Positions 25,219-38,500 of a DNA stretch of 64,000 bases are shown piece by piece. Source of the DNA: Pycnopodia helianthoides (lineage: Eukaryota > Echinodermata > Asteroidea > Forcipulatida > Asteriidae). The notes under the pieces were generated by a model that was given only the letters and a program-made list of their open reading frames with translations, did no database searches and was not told the origin of the DNA. Position 1 is the first letter of the stretch; each line of letters starts with the position of its first letter. A program made the position numbers and the translations under genes. The stretch lies in assembly GCA_032158295.1 (NCBI GenBank), contig CM063250.1:4079001-4143000 (forward strand), written 5' to 3'.

Positions 25219-26515
25219 GAACTCAAAGGGGAGAAGTCCTAAATGCTCCCCCTTGATGATGAACAAGGAGAGCAGCATCCCCATCGTCAGACGAGAGGCG
25301 GAGAAAGTGATGGACATGTTCTTGAAAAGGAGAAGCATGAGCATGAACGATGCCATACTACAGAAGGAGTTCTTCGCCCAGGAGAGACGGAAGAAGAAAG
25401 ACCGAGCACCACGCAATAATACGGTGTCGATTTGCTCCACACTGAGCACTGACTCAAGCGAATGTCGCAACAGCGGAGATTTTGAGGAGGCAACACGCCA
25501 GAGGAGCAAGGGCAGTTTCAGCCGCGCGTTGGAGCATTCAGTGCTCCCGGACGATATCAAGCGGGAACAGTCATCAGCTGATGATGAACTGTCATCCTCA
25601 GATCATGAGGTGGACAAAGAGAAGTCCGATCTGCACCGTCCACACTACGGATGCAGGTCGGACCACTGACTGAAGAGGACCGTGAGAAGCTGAGATTTTC
25701 AGGGAATGGCTACGCCCACCATGATAAGGATGGTGTGAAGAAAGACCACAAGAAAAGGGACATGCCAAAGAGGCGGAAGAGCTTGCTGGACAAGGCGAAG
25801 CAGATCATGCGCTCTCCCAGCCTGCAGAGGAAAAACGACCAGGACAAAGAGGGCCCAGTAGGTCCTGACGAAACTTCGGCTAGTCGCTCAATCGTTCACC
25901 AAGAGATGAAGCATACCGGTTTCGCCAACAGACTCAAGAGGACGTTCAAACGGGACTCTCGTAAAAATTCGTTAAAAGGCAACGATGCCGAGACAAAAAA
26001 CGCTCTCGGATCGTCGGACTCTAAGGAGTCGACCAAATCAAGGCGATGGCCGAGCTTCCAGTTTTCCAAAAGGAAAAGCCACAAGAGTGCGTCGACTCCT
26101 ACAGATGACAGCCTCGCCGGTGCTACTCCCTCAGATACTGCCTCAAATGCTGACTGGGCGTCAATGAGTGACTACGACCACACAAAATCATTGACTGAGT
26201 TTGATAGACAGAAGCTGCTCAGTGAAATCCACAATGGTGTTCAGCTTCGTCAGGCCACCGCTGCAGCAGGGAGTGATTCTCAACTCCACACCAAGAAGTC
26301 TCCCCCTGCAAAGAGCCCCCAGCCCCTTAATGAGCCAAGCGGGCTGGGGTCCACTGGGACACAGACTCCGTCGTCGGTTCTGTCGAGTTCGCAGGAGTCG
26401 GGAATGTCATCTGATTGGTCCTCGAGCTCAGGAAAAGGAGGAGGTAAACAGCGGCCCAGAAGTCTCAACCTTACAAGGTCCAAACGACATGAGAGGGCAA
26501 AACAGGGATTGAATG
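25061..26515 (+). CDS. Bcl-2-like gene, coding exon 1 (long N-terminal region, one frame break)
   Basis: The start ATG has an ideal context and follows a splice acceptor at 24,991. It is open in one frame from 25,061 to a TGA at 25,670-25,672, and in the -1 frame from 25,609 to 26,517. The two halves share composition (Ser, Lys, Arg, Asp rich) and both look coding. The switch must lie between 25,609 and 25,669, and one inserted base would join them. No slippery heptamer or plausible mini-intron was found there, so an assembly or allelic indel is likelier than programmed frameshifting. The first half includes RREAEKVMDMFLKRRSM, a probable helix. The second has repeated KRRKS- and KRKSHKS-type basic/serine motifs. 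The exon ends GGATTGAATG before gttagt, leaving phase 1. Confidence 0.8.
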
Positions 26516-29500
26516 GTTAGTAAAAACAATACATAATGTTTGTTAACTCCAGGCCTGGAATTAAATGGAGGCCACTGAGGCCATGGCCTCTGTTGCCCTG
26601 GTCTTGGCCTTGGTGCCACTTCAAAAGTTTCTCACAGACTTAAAGATTTTCCTATGAAAGCGCCCTTTGCAAAAGGAAAATAGCCTAACCCTCTCAAAGA
26701 TGACATTCCAGGCCTGTATGTAACTCAACCCGATCAAGACAACATTTAATTATCTTTTAAAGCAAACAACATATTAGGGGTCTATATGTAGAAATTTGAA
26801 AGCAAGCAAGGTTACATGTATGTACACAACAAAATCTCAACTTTGTGCACATTTTATCCAAAGGTCTCCAACTAGAGACAATTGTCTGTGTACAATTAGC
26901 TTTATCCACAAAGATAATTGGTCCAGTATTGGTGCTTCATTCTTGTGAGGACAGAACAGTTTATCTCTTACTAAATTGTACCTCCATGAATGAAATGAAA
27001 TAAAAATATTCACCGTTGGAATATTTCAAAGGGCACCAAGGCAATGACCAGGGGGTTATTTTTCTTTCCGTACCACACTAGAGCCATTGCATACACGCAT
27101 AAGGTATGGGCGCTTTCCTGGATCCCTTCACTGTTGACCCCCTGTCTCAAGTGTGGTACGAGAAAAAAATTGCGACCAGGGGCATGAGGGCAATTGATTG
27201 CCTTTGTGAAGTATATCAGGCCTGGGCCCAATTTCATAGAGCTGCTTTAAAAGTATAAGAAGCAGCTAAGCGCAATAAAATTATGCTTACCAGTCAAAAT
27301 ACCACGTCACATGTACAATCTGAATTTTTGCTGAGCAGAAAATTGTTAAGCAGTATTTGCTGCTTAAGCAGCTCTATGTAATTGGCCCCTGATCATGTAT
27401 GGCCCAAGTACATGTAACACTCTCATTTTTCTCAGCAACACTGTATGCAGTGCACTGAAGAGAACCTTGATTTAGTTAACATAGGCTTAGGCAAAAAATA
27501 TTTTTAAAACATGTTTAGGGTCCTGCCTTTTTGAAAAAAGGAAAGAGGAGGTTTTTTTTTTTTTTTTTAATGGCCTCTCGACACATTTTTCAAGACAACC
27601 GGCGGTCTATTTTTCAAGATGTTGCCAGCTTTTTTCTGTGTTTTATCGGTGTGCCTAAGTCTAAAAATATGATCTTACTTAGTTAAAAAAAAAAAAACAA
27701 CAATTGTAAGAGATCGTTAAATTGTATCCTTAAAAAAAAAAGAATTTACAAAAAGGAGGCAGGCGGGGACGCTAAACATGTCTTTTTAATAGTTTAATAC
27801 TTCTGAAGTGGTCTGGTTTTGTGGTGGTACTGCAGGGGCTGGGATTCCCCAACCCATTCCTGGATTTGTGGCAGGTGTTGCAGGTGCTGGGGATTTCCAA
27901 ACTAATCCCAACAAGCCGAAATGGCATTTGTTGTTTTGTGTTGCAAACATTATTGGGTTTTTTTGTTGTTGACGATTTGAAGGGAACTCTTTGTCCGTTT
28001 CTTGAGTCAGGGCTTGAACAAAAGGGTTGTGTTGTGTGATTATTTTAATCAATTTAAATTCGGAATCCTAATCAAGAGCTGCTAGTGTAGGCGCACCCTC
28101 CAATCTCAGACTGTATTCTGTATGATTTATAAGCACTTCTTTAATCTCTTAAAAGCCTCCACTTCACATAAAAGTTGCAAACACCTGTCTGTGATAATCA
28201 CACCGTTTTGGTAAGAAATAAAGATTTAGTGTGTTCAAAAAATTAAAGGTGTTATACAGGATTGATAGAGCAGACACAATAGTTGTAGATAGTGCTCATG
28301 TTTTGTGTGATTTTAAACCATATATACGGGAAATAACAAACCTGTGAAAATTTGGTGTAAGTCACAAGAAAATAGTGAAAAACCACCAGCATGTAAACAC
28401 AGTTGTCCTTAATTTTGGTTGCACATGTAACAACCAAAATTAGCTGTTGCCTTTTTTGAAAGGTTTTTAGATACCGTTTTCTCAAATATAACTTCATTTC
28501 ACAGGGAAATATTTCACAGAAAAAATGGTCCTACATGTAGTATGAACTTCATAATCAGTCAGTTTTCAGACTAAAATTAAACGATGATGTTTTTTGTTAA
28601 ATCCTTACCGATCCTGTATAAATACATGCACCTTGAAATATGTAAATGATTCAAAGGTGTAATTATGATATGCTGTACTCATGTAAAAACGGAGAAATTT
28701 GAGACTCAAATATGAAGACGACAATGTAAGTGATTTTTTGTCACGCAAACAATTACACTGTTCTCCCGTTGTGGCAAAAAGAAATTAGCATTGCTTTCCG
28801 CAATTCCTCACTAGATCTCACTGGATCTCTAGAAAAAAGTTCTAGGCATTTAGTGGAATCTATCTGAAAATCAATCGTTCTGTATGAACTGTTTCTCTCT
28901 TTTTATCACTCAGACGTCTTCAAACTAGACCGAATTACTCCTGGTCATGTCCGCCGAGACACAGACACAAGGAAGCCGGTCATGCCGACTGCCCCCAGGC
29001 AAGTCGACAATGACCTGGAGACTGATGGCGTAGATGAAGATGAAGAAATCTCAGATGATTTGAGATACGGTAAGGATTATAATGATTCCCCTTGGGGGTG
29101 GGGGAGGGGGGGGCGAGTTGGGAGTAGGGAGTTGGATCTTATTTCACTTCTTTACAAGGCAACATGTAATTGTTGCGTGCCTTTTTATTGAGAGAAAAAA
29201 GAACACATATGATTTTTTTTCCTCAAATACATTATAAGACGTTCATTTTAGGATGAACTTGAATTTCCTGACACAAGAGTTTGCCTTCATATCAACCCAT
29301 TACTATTGGCCTACTCTCCTGCACAACTGGCTCTTGTCACAAATTCACAGGAGACTGTGGACTGTGGAGACAAAGTCCACAGTAGGCTACACAAGCTATC
29401 CTGACCTAAAAACAGGAAAAAACGCATGCACCCCATGCTAGCCTGGAAGGTATGGTACTTTGTGGCTGTCTGTGGTACCAGTGTACAAGAGAACCCCAGT

Positions 29501-32500
29501 GTTAACCACATTGAATATCTTGAAGACATTTATAATTTTGTACAAAGATGAACAATTGTTGTATCCCAAATGATTTTTTTTTTTTTTTTCTTCCCAACCA
29601 TTCCCTGGCAGGTAAAGGAACCGACGAGGACGCAACGTTACAGAGACCGTCTAAGAGGGAGCGAGAAGAGTTCTATAAACGCATCGCCGACCGCCTGGCA
29701 CAGATCGGTGACCGGTTTGTGACAGACTACCAGGAAGGTGGTCACGGAGGGGAACCGGGTGGTCCTGTTGTGAGCGAAAAGGTCAAGGAATTGGCCGCAT
29801 CAGCAGCTGTCGTCGAAATGAGTACAAGAGGTGGCGCCACAGGCTCAGGTAACAGTGGACTGGAAACCGTTCAAGTCCCAAGTTATTGTAAAGCTATTGA
29901 GCAAAATAAAAATTCCTTGGGTCACGATCCAAAAGTGGATTGCGAAAAAATTCAGCAAACTTTGTCAGAAGGGCTACAATTTAAAGCAACACTTTTGGTC
30001 ATGCCTACAGTAACACAGATTGCTTCACAACCAATCTATCATCAAAAAACATATTATTTTTTTAATATTTTGTTATCAGTTTAGTACAACTACTCATAAA
30101 TATAATAATAAAAAATAAACTGCTTCAAAAAGAAAGTCACTCCTGGTATGAATAGCCTGTTTTTGTGACACAACACCTGTAGGAGGGGGGGGGGGTTCAA
30201 TTAGCCAGTGATTGGTGGGTGGGTCACGGTTGACTGCCTGAAATTTTCATTGGGTTGCCGGCCTGAAAGTTTGACGATCGCTGTTCTACACCATTTCTTT
30301 TGTGATAGTTTTGCCGAATGGCTTGTCAACGAGTGGTTGGCACGTACTGGCTACCTTCATCCCGTAAAATACAATAGTTTATCATTTAACACAACTTTGC
30401 TGTCAATCTACCAATATTACTGATAAATCAACTGTGCTACCCGCAATAAAAAGTACACGTTTCCATTATAATAAAGAGGTTTCAAATGCTTTTAAAAAGA
30501 GCAAATTTGTGCCAACCCAGTTTATGTATTTTGTGATACTCAAGGCTGCCCTTACAAAAGACCTTTCTTTGGTCGTCAGTTTTTGTAAACCAAAGAAAGG
30601 TCTTTATATAGCACAACTAGGTTCATAAGTAAAAGCTGTTTACTGTACACTGTTTATGACAGATACCTAGTTTTCTTTGAAAAAGGGTGAAATTTGTGAG
30701 ACTTTTGTTTTTATCAAATAACCTAATAAATTTCGGCCAGTTTTGAAAGAGGCTTCTAGCAAAGAGCAGGGTACAGGGACAACATGCGATGTGACCCAGT
30801 CATCGTATACGTGATTTTTTTGTTTCTGCACATTATTTCCTAGGATTCTAGGATTACACCGTTTAAAATACTACTGAAGAAATTAGGTTTTACATGATAT
30901 TTTCTGCAATTGTTTTTTTTTTAGAGTGTTTAGCTGAAAATGGTAGCACACAGTTGCGTAGCCGACAACATTAAACCCACTCTTCATTGTTATTATTTTT
31001 TTGTCACTAAAAATAGTGAATAATTTGCATTATCTCTCGAATATAAATGTTGCTCATCAAGACTTGTTTTTAATTCAATTCTTAGAATCTGAGGAGAGAC
31101 TGTATGAAGCCATCGGTGGAAGGATATCAGACCACGTGGACGGCTACAGAATGGTAAGAATACAGAACATACAGAACACAGAACATACAGAATACTGAAT
31201 GTACAGAATACAGAATGTACAGAATACAGCCTTTAACCATTAATACAAAATAACCGCAATTTCATCAAGAAAGCGTATTTGGTTTATATCTAGCCTCATG
31301 CCATGCCTTCTCTTGGAAAGAATTCCAACCAGTGCTTATAATCTATTTTTCCGTTCAATTTTCTGCCCAAAAATTTCTGCAAAAGCACTTGTATTTTTGT
31401 TGGTGCTTGGTTTACCACTATATGCTAAGTATTATAGGTAGGACTTTAAGGTTACGTGCAGGTTTAGCTTTAAGTATGTTCGTAAGAACTAATACTGGTC
31501 TTTATGTAATACTTTGCAAATCAAAAAGTAAGATTTGTTATATATACATATATTTTTGGCAAGGATGTGTCAGAAGTTAAACTGTTTTTGAAGTTGTAGT
31601 CAATTTTTGTCGCTTGTTTGAGAGGATTGATCTTCTTGTAAGTCTAAAAACAATTATACTGGATAGGTGCGTATCGGAAAAAGAAAAACAAAATACAGAT
31701 GGCATTTAGAGATCTCACAAATCACTGTTAGCTTTTTTCGGTTGCCGCAATCAGAATAAACCTGATATGCCACGCAATACGCATAAAATCCCCCTGCTAA
31801 AGATTATTTTTATGAGGCTCTATCGCCATAGAAGATGGATCAAATAATCACCTATGTAGTTAAGGTCTGCAGCTCTAATAAGGTTTTGAAAAACAAATTA
31901 TGACGCCCCTTGCCAAAATTAGGCAGCTCTCAGAAAAAAAAGTGAAGTGGTATTTAATTTAAAGTGAAGACAACTGCAAATCTAGAGGATCTAAATAATG
32001 GGATCTTCCAAAAAAAATCTGTGTTCTTTTTCAAAGCTTTACATGTAAGATGTAAGTGCCCTTTAAGTTTGACTGAGCGAGAATTTGTGTCTGTGAATAC
32101 TCGTCTTAATGTAATCTATAGCATAGGGTAGCTTAGGGTTTCACTTGATCCTCTCATACGTCCCCGGCCTGTCTCGTAAATTGCATAAATCATCCGATGG
32201 GGATGAATAATTGAAGAAGTTGGACATCCTCTGTAATTACACATGCAAGAGAACCGAGTTAAGTGTACAGATAGTTCCCAATAGGTGCCATCTTCACAGG
32301 CAACGTGGGGGTTTGGCTTTCTTGAGCTGCGTGAAGCGTTTTTAACTTTTTCTATGCGGCCAAGAGGTTTGCCGACCAATCACGCGAGGAATTTGATCAA
32401 AACACCTGCACGCCGTTTGTGGTATTTATGCATTTAACGTAAAGTTGTGCATTCAAAAGATGATGTATTTGCTTGTAAAGATGGCAGACTTTACACTGCA

Positions 32501-35500
32501 TGGACGTCACATGGGAAGTCTCCATATTAATGCGCTCATTTTCTATGATCAAACCAGTACCAATTCTCTCGAAAAATGTTTCAATCTGAAATACTTTCAA
32601 AGTTGTCGTAATTGCGTTTGAATTCTCCTCAAATCAAAAGTGGTTATTTTGATTGCTTCAGTCAATGATCTGTGATAAAAAAATTATGTGATCTTTTTTA
32701 TTTATTTTTTATTTGATGAAATTTACATGTTTTGGCTTTAGGTTAAATGTTTATGGAAAACTAGAGGATGGGAATTAAGTTGATCTTCCTTCAAGTCCGA
32801 CTTGATTTGACTTGATTTTGATTTTCTGTTGACAACCCTTGTATTTTTTTGTCATAGAATGACCTGATTGATTTAGAGCTACAAACACTAGGTGTTGTGA
32901 TACCTTCTCCCCAATCACCCAATATTAGTGTCGCAATGGTACGTGTAATCCACCTGACATTTAAAGCTCTAGCACATGCAGTTCCGGCGACTTCACTCAC
33001 CCTACCATCTACATATGGTTCAGTCATTATGAACTTTATTATTAAAGAAGAGCTCAAAGATCAATTTCATTTTTTGTGATGCACTCATTTTCCAGTCAGT
33101 GTAATGCCGTCAATAAGATAGAGTCCTCTTCAAAAGTGGAAACACATTTAACAAGTCTCTAACCTGACAATAAAAAAAAAAACGGTGTAAAATGTCATTT
33201 TATTTTATGCTCTTTTCAGAGCAAAAAATTTGTGATACATGACGTCATTGGAGATCCATTACAAACGGGGTCTGTACATTCCAAACAGGAATGTTTGCGT
33301 TAGTCAAAAGGTCAAATTCAATGCAGGTTTGATTGAATATCGTGGAAACTCGGGACCGCACTGAGAATTTCCAAATTACAAAAAAATGTACAGATGGCCT
33401 TCGAAATGTGGTGTTATTGGATGATTTTGGATGACAATTTGCACTGAAAGGGTATCAAATACGGTGGCATTTTACGCCATTTTAACTAAAGGCTAGAAAC
33501 TTGTAATTTTTTTTCCCACTGTCTTGAGAACTCTATCTATTGTAAAATGAGTGCACCACAACACTGACTTTGACCTTAAACCCATCTTTAAACTTCTGTG
33601 CTTCCATTCCTCACTGTGATTTGAGCTACTAATATCGTTCACTCGTGATGTGTTTTAGTAGTGGGATAGTTGGCACATGTTCAGGCACGGATCCAGGACT
33701 TTTACCCCCCCCCCTTCTCTCAAAGACCATCTATTTTTATCTTCTTTTGAAACTGTCGTTTTCCTTTTATATAATCACAAGATTCTCATACAAACCTCCA
33801 TTTCTCTGTGGATGCCACTTTTCTTATCTTTACGTGGGAGCAATCTCTTACTTTTTTCTGGGAGGTCTCCCCCCCCCCCACTCTTCTTTCCTGGATTCAC
33901 ACCTGATGTGTCTCTGTTGTCTGCTGTACAACGTCATGGTAGCTGTGTCTGCTAAAAACCAATCTGGGCCTTGTGTTGTTAATTGTCATTATTACTACAT
34001 CAATGTTCCATACATGTACCTCCAGCTGAGGCCAAAATGATTTAGTTTGGGTACGGCTGTGTCTGTAACTTTCCTCACTGGAGGGATCGAGCCATTTGAA
34101 CAGCCGAAGTCGTTGGTTTGGTAAATACATACTTGACTGCTGACTTAAACCCTTGAAATGCCATGTTGGCCCCTGTTGGTGATCCATTCTGCATTGTGTT
34201 CTGAGCACGATTCACAAAGCTTCAAGATTCATCTTCTCGCTGCGCAATTCTGCGCTTTTGGTCACCACTCTCTGCTCATAGTATCAAATTTCTGCGCTAG
34301 ACGTGAGAATGAAGAACGATTAGTGGCATGAGGTGCATGTTCGTGCTCGCACAAGCATACAATTCCTTTTAGTCGTGGAATATCCATACATCAGGCGCCG
34401 ATTTTCTGCGACCGTAAGTGCTGATTTTTCGCTTATGATAAGCAGAGCCATGAAAATCGGTCCCTGAGCAAATTTCATAAAGCTGTTTTATAGCAGAGAA
34501 TACTGCTGAGCAAATTTGTTTGCCAAGCAAAATATGAGTGGGGTACCAGTTGCAACGATGTAAACTTAAGGCATCTTATTTGGTAACCTGTGTGCTTAGC
34601 AAGATTTTTGTGTTTACAGGCTTTATGAAATCGGCCCTGATGAGAGTTAGTCAGTAAGTTCATGCTAAGCTAAAGCAAAATGTCATGTCAAAATATGCAA
34701 GTCACAGCAGCCATTTTGAAAGTTCATGTCTTAAGATGAAGCAAAGCACTGTGTGAAATCTGCCAAGACAAAGCACAAGACTGAAAGGAGAGAAAAAAAA
34801 TATGAGGAAAAAAAATGCTAGGGAATACTAAATACCCTTCATCAACACTTGGTTTTTCGAAAAAAAAGGGTCTGTGTATACATGTAGTTTCCTCTGTCAA
34901 TCGGAAGGGATCTGTTTGTGTCCTCTGTATTTAAGGGTTGAGTGAATGAGACCTCATCATGCACAGTTCCCCTGGCAACAGTCAAGATTGGATTCATGTA
35001 GATCTGAAATGACAGTTCAGAAATATAAACATTTTAATAAGAGAGGTTTTTTTTTTTATGACGTCAGAAAATTAAAAGAGCTAGTGCTCCCATTGACCCC
35101 TTGCTCTTTGTAAACCACTCTGCCGGCAAATACAGGGTACAGTTTGGTAGGGTAGAGTTTAAAGTACGGACTCCTAATTGATAACTAACTTGCGCTAAAC
35201 ATTTACCGTGCATTAAGGTTTAGCAAACGGCTTTCATATAGTAGTAGAAACGGTAGAGACAGACAGCTAGTGCGTTATTATGATGAGGCCGATCCCTAGA
35301 CCTTTCATCATATTCTGTGTGTAGTTTCCTGTGTGCATTAGCATTTAGCAATCATGATTGTAGATACTCATTGTACTAACTAAGGGAGTCAGACTATTTT
35401 TTTACACTTCCAGCCTCGGTGTGAAATTGATTTTGAGTGGGTGAGATAGAAGATAGATGAACTGTGAGAAGGGTCTGCAAGTTGGCTTGTTGTCATCTTT

Positions 35501-38500
35501 ATTAACAGTGTTGTAATGGAATTGAATCCCTTCATTGTTAAGTGGGTGGCATTGAAACAGGAGATGGCAGTAGATCTGAAATGGCAGTTCAGAAATATAA
35601 ACATTTAATAAGAAAAAATTGTTTTTATGACGTCAGAAAATGAAAAGATTAAAGATAAAAAATGCCGCACAAAATGTATCAGTTGGTACTCAAAATGTCA
35701 ACTCAGGACATGACCTTTGATATGGAACAGAAATTTGGTTTCGTTTTCTCAAACAAAACCAAATTCATATTTCATATTAATGTTTCCAGACACTTTTACA
35801 AGGAAAATTTTTTTTTCAAAATCTCAACACAATATTTAGTCATGTGTGGGCATATGGTGATGACTGTGCAGAAATGAATTGTCCTCAAAGAGTTCAGAAA
35901 CAAATCAGTATACATCTGGCTGTATAGTTGAGTTCACAATCTTGGGTAAATTAATAAGTTTCTGTATCAGAGTTTCTGTATCCGAGCTAAATCTATTCTT
36001 GTGTTAGATTTCATTAACCTTGTTTCTTACTATTTTAATTAATTGACACTGGATGGTCATTCTATGTCAGGAAGGACCTCATTTCTAACACTCTTTAATT
36101 CCCTCTACCCCTTCTTGTGAAAATGCTTTCAGAGAAATAGTTTTTACTGCAAAAATAAGAGTATATTATTACACGCGGTTGAACACTTTTCCTTTGGGGC
36201 ACTGTTGAAATCATTCATTCGTACCATACTGTGCATCTGACAATGGCGCCCTCTGTTGCTCGGTTACGACCAGGCTGAGAGATATTCAGCTCTACAATTG
36301 GTGCTCGATATGGGACAGAGGGTACCCCCCTCCCTCATTGTGTCTTCATTGTGTGCTTGGAATCTCAGGAATTCTTTGGAGGATTTTTTTTCGGGGGGGG
36401 GGGGTAGTTCTATACAAGAGGAAAAAAAAGTGTGTTATAGTATGGGAACATTGGGGGGGGGGGAACCCTCTACCCCATATCGGTAAGGCTATACAGCTCA
36501 GTAGTAAAATGCACCAGTCTGTCTCACAACTGCCGTAGTGGCTGGAGATTCTGTCCCCCCTGAGATTCTGTTCACCCCATACGGCGAACTTACTTCTGAT
36601 AGCGCCCTCTTTTGAATCATCCTCCTTCAGCCCATGTTAATTTCCATATGGGGGACAGAATCTCCGGGGACAGATTTCCCTGTGACACCGGACCAAAAGT
36701 ACAAACTGCAGTTGAATCATGAGCAATGAGATCTCTTCCATTGAATTACACGATTGTGCGTTTTGGAATGGAATAAAAATAACGTGCTCTCTCTCAACAT
36801 GACTGAACATTCCAGCCAAATTTTCCAGAGTTGTGTTTCCTAATCATCAGACATGTCTTTGAAGACAATCGGGCGGCTTCAGAACCTTGTTGCCGTTATT
36901 TTAAGAAGCTAATTTCAGTGAGCTTGTTTGTACTTTAATTAGACCCCATGTTTACAACAGAGCCACAGAGTCTGTACATTATCATTGAGCACACAGCTCA
37001 CTGGAAAAATGAGAAGCAAATCCCACATTTGTTGGATACTGCAGAGAGTAATTTTTATCAATTTTTTTGATGTGAGGGAAATTAGAGCACATCTGAGAAT
37101 TTGTTAAGCTGTTAATTATTTTTTCTTTGTTTTTTAACAAATTGAAATTACGATGTATAATGTTAAGCTTTCATATCAACAGTCTTATCTTGCCTGCCAT
37201 GATATGCCCTTGAATGAATTATAATGTTACTTTTTTTAACAAGATAACATGGTCTATCTCTGAGAAAAGTTGCTGCTCAGGCAAACCTCAATGATGGCTA
37301 ACATACATAGAACATTTCGTGCTTAATTAAGCCCGGTTCATACTTCCTGCGAATGCGAATGCGAAGCGAATTTTGACAACACAAAGAACAATTCACAACA
37401 GTTGAGATGTGCTCAACTCCTGCGAAACATTCGCAGCGAAAACAGCCCTGTGACGTCAAAATTCGCTTCGCATTCACAGGAAGTATGAACCGGGCTTTAC
37501 ACTGCAGTGCATTTTGCATATACATTGTAACTGACCACCCCTGACCCACCATTCCTGTGCTTGATCAACATGATGCATATTAACACGACTCTTTCCCATT
37601 TTTCTCTCCATTTCTATCCCCTTTATAACCATAAACGCGGTATTTTCTTGCTCCTTAATTTTTTGGTTTTGTTATAATTTGCGAATCTTCACATAATCCT
37701 ATAAAAAAAAAATGTGTTAACATATTATTTTTCCTGCATCCTTCCACCCTTTTTAAATCCTTCCTATGTTCTATTGCTTTTTAAAAATGTTGATTGATTT
37801 ATTTATTTATTAACCCCTACCCCCAATCCCGGCACCTCTCCCTTTTTCTTCCCATCAATTTGTTGTTCATTTTCTTTATTTGTTAATTTCTGAAACACCC
37901 AACCATCAACTCCCAATTGCCACCTCCCAATCACCTCCAATTCCCATTATGTTCCTTTACATGCCACACCCTCACCCCCTCCACATAATGTTAAAAAATG
38001 AATAGCGCCACAACCAACAACTCCACCCCTTTTCGCCGCAGTCCCTCCTGTCGGTGGTTCGTGACCACACCTACTCCGTCTTTCGGGACACCATGCAGTC
38101 CCTGATTGGCCAGGACAATAGCATGGAACAGCTGGCCCTGGTCTTCAAGTTCACCAAGCTGGCGATGAAGATCGCGCAGCACTACGGGTCGAGGGCGACA
38201 GACATCAAGGAGAACAGCCTGCGCTACATCGGGGACCGCTTTGCTGCCTGGCTGGACAGCCAGGGTGGATGGGTAAGACCCGATAATTATCAACAAGTCT
38301 TAGTCTACTTGGTCCTTACATTTACTCTCTTCCGTATACAGTATTTTATCAACATTCAGGGGGGAAAAAAACACTTCGGAAAGCACAATATGAAAATAAA
38401 GAATTAAATTTTATTCAGTATTTATTATAACGATAACAACAAAACTTATTGTGAAGATAAATGTTCGCTTCCCAGGGTCGTAAGGTGTCCTAGCAAAGAG

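Larger units (their letters stand above)
26516..28913 (+). other. intron 1 of the Bcl-2-like gene
   Basis: Donor gttagtaaaa, acceptor ttttatcactcag. The intron is largely occupied by foldback elements (26,550; about 27,010; 27,224; 27,508; 28,247), leaving little unique sequence. Confidence 0.75.
31154..38041 (+). other. intron 4 of the Bcl-2-like gene (6.9 kb)
   Basis: The largest intron. It carries foldbacks at 34,209, 34,464, 36,544 and 37,330, a direct repeat pair at 34,999 and 35,571, and no recognised gene. The sequence before the exon 5 acceptor (37,800-38,040) is strikingly C/T rich. Confidence 0.7.

Noticed and set aside
25658..25676. Tiny intron (gtcggaccactgactgaag) joining the two exon 1 frames
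   Set aside because: 19 bases is too short for splicing, and its removal would bring a stop codon at once.
25600..25680. Programmed -1 frameshift in the Bcl-2-like exon 1
   Set aside because: No X-XXY-YYZ slippery site or clear downstream structure; a missing base explains it more simply.
33645..34040. 131-residue plus-strand frame with hydrophobic segments
   Set aside because: It crosses a C-run and repeat-like sequence (ggcacggatccagga) inside intron 4; overlapping frames are open as well, which points to composition.
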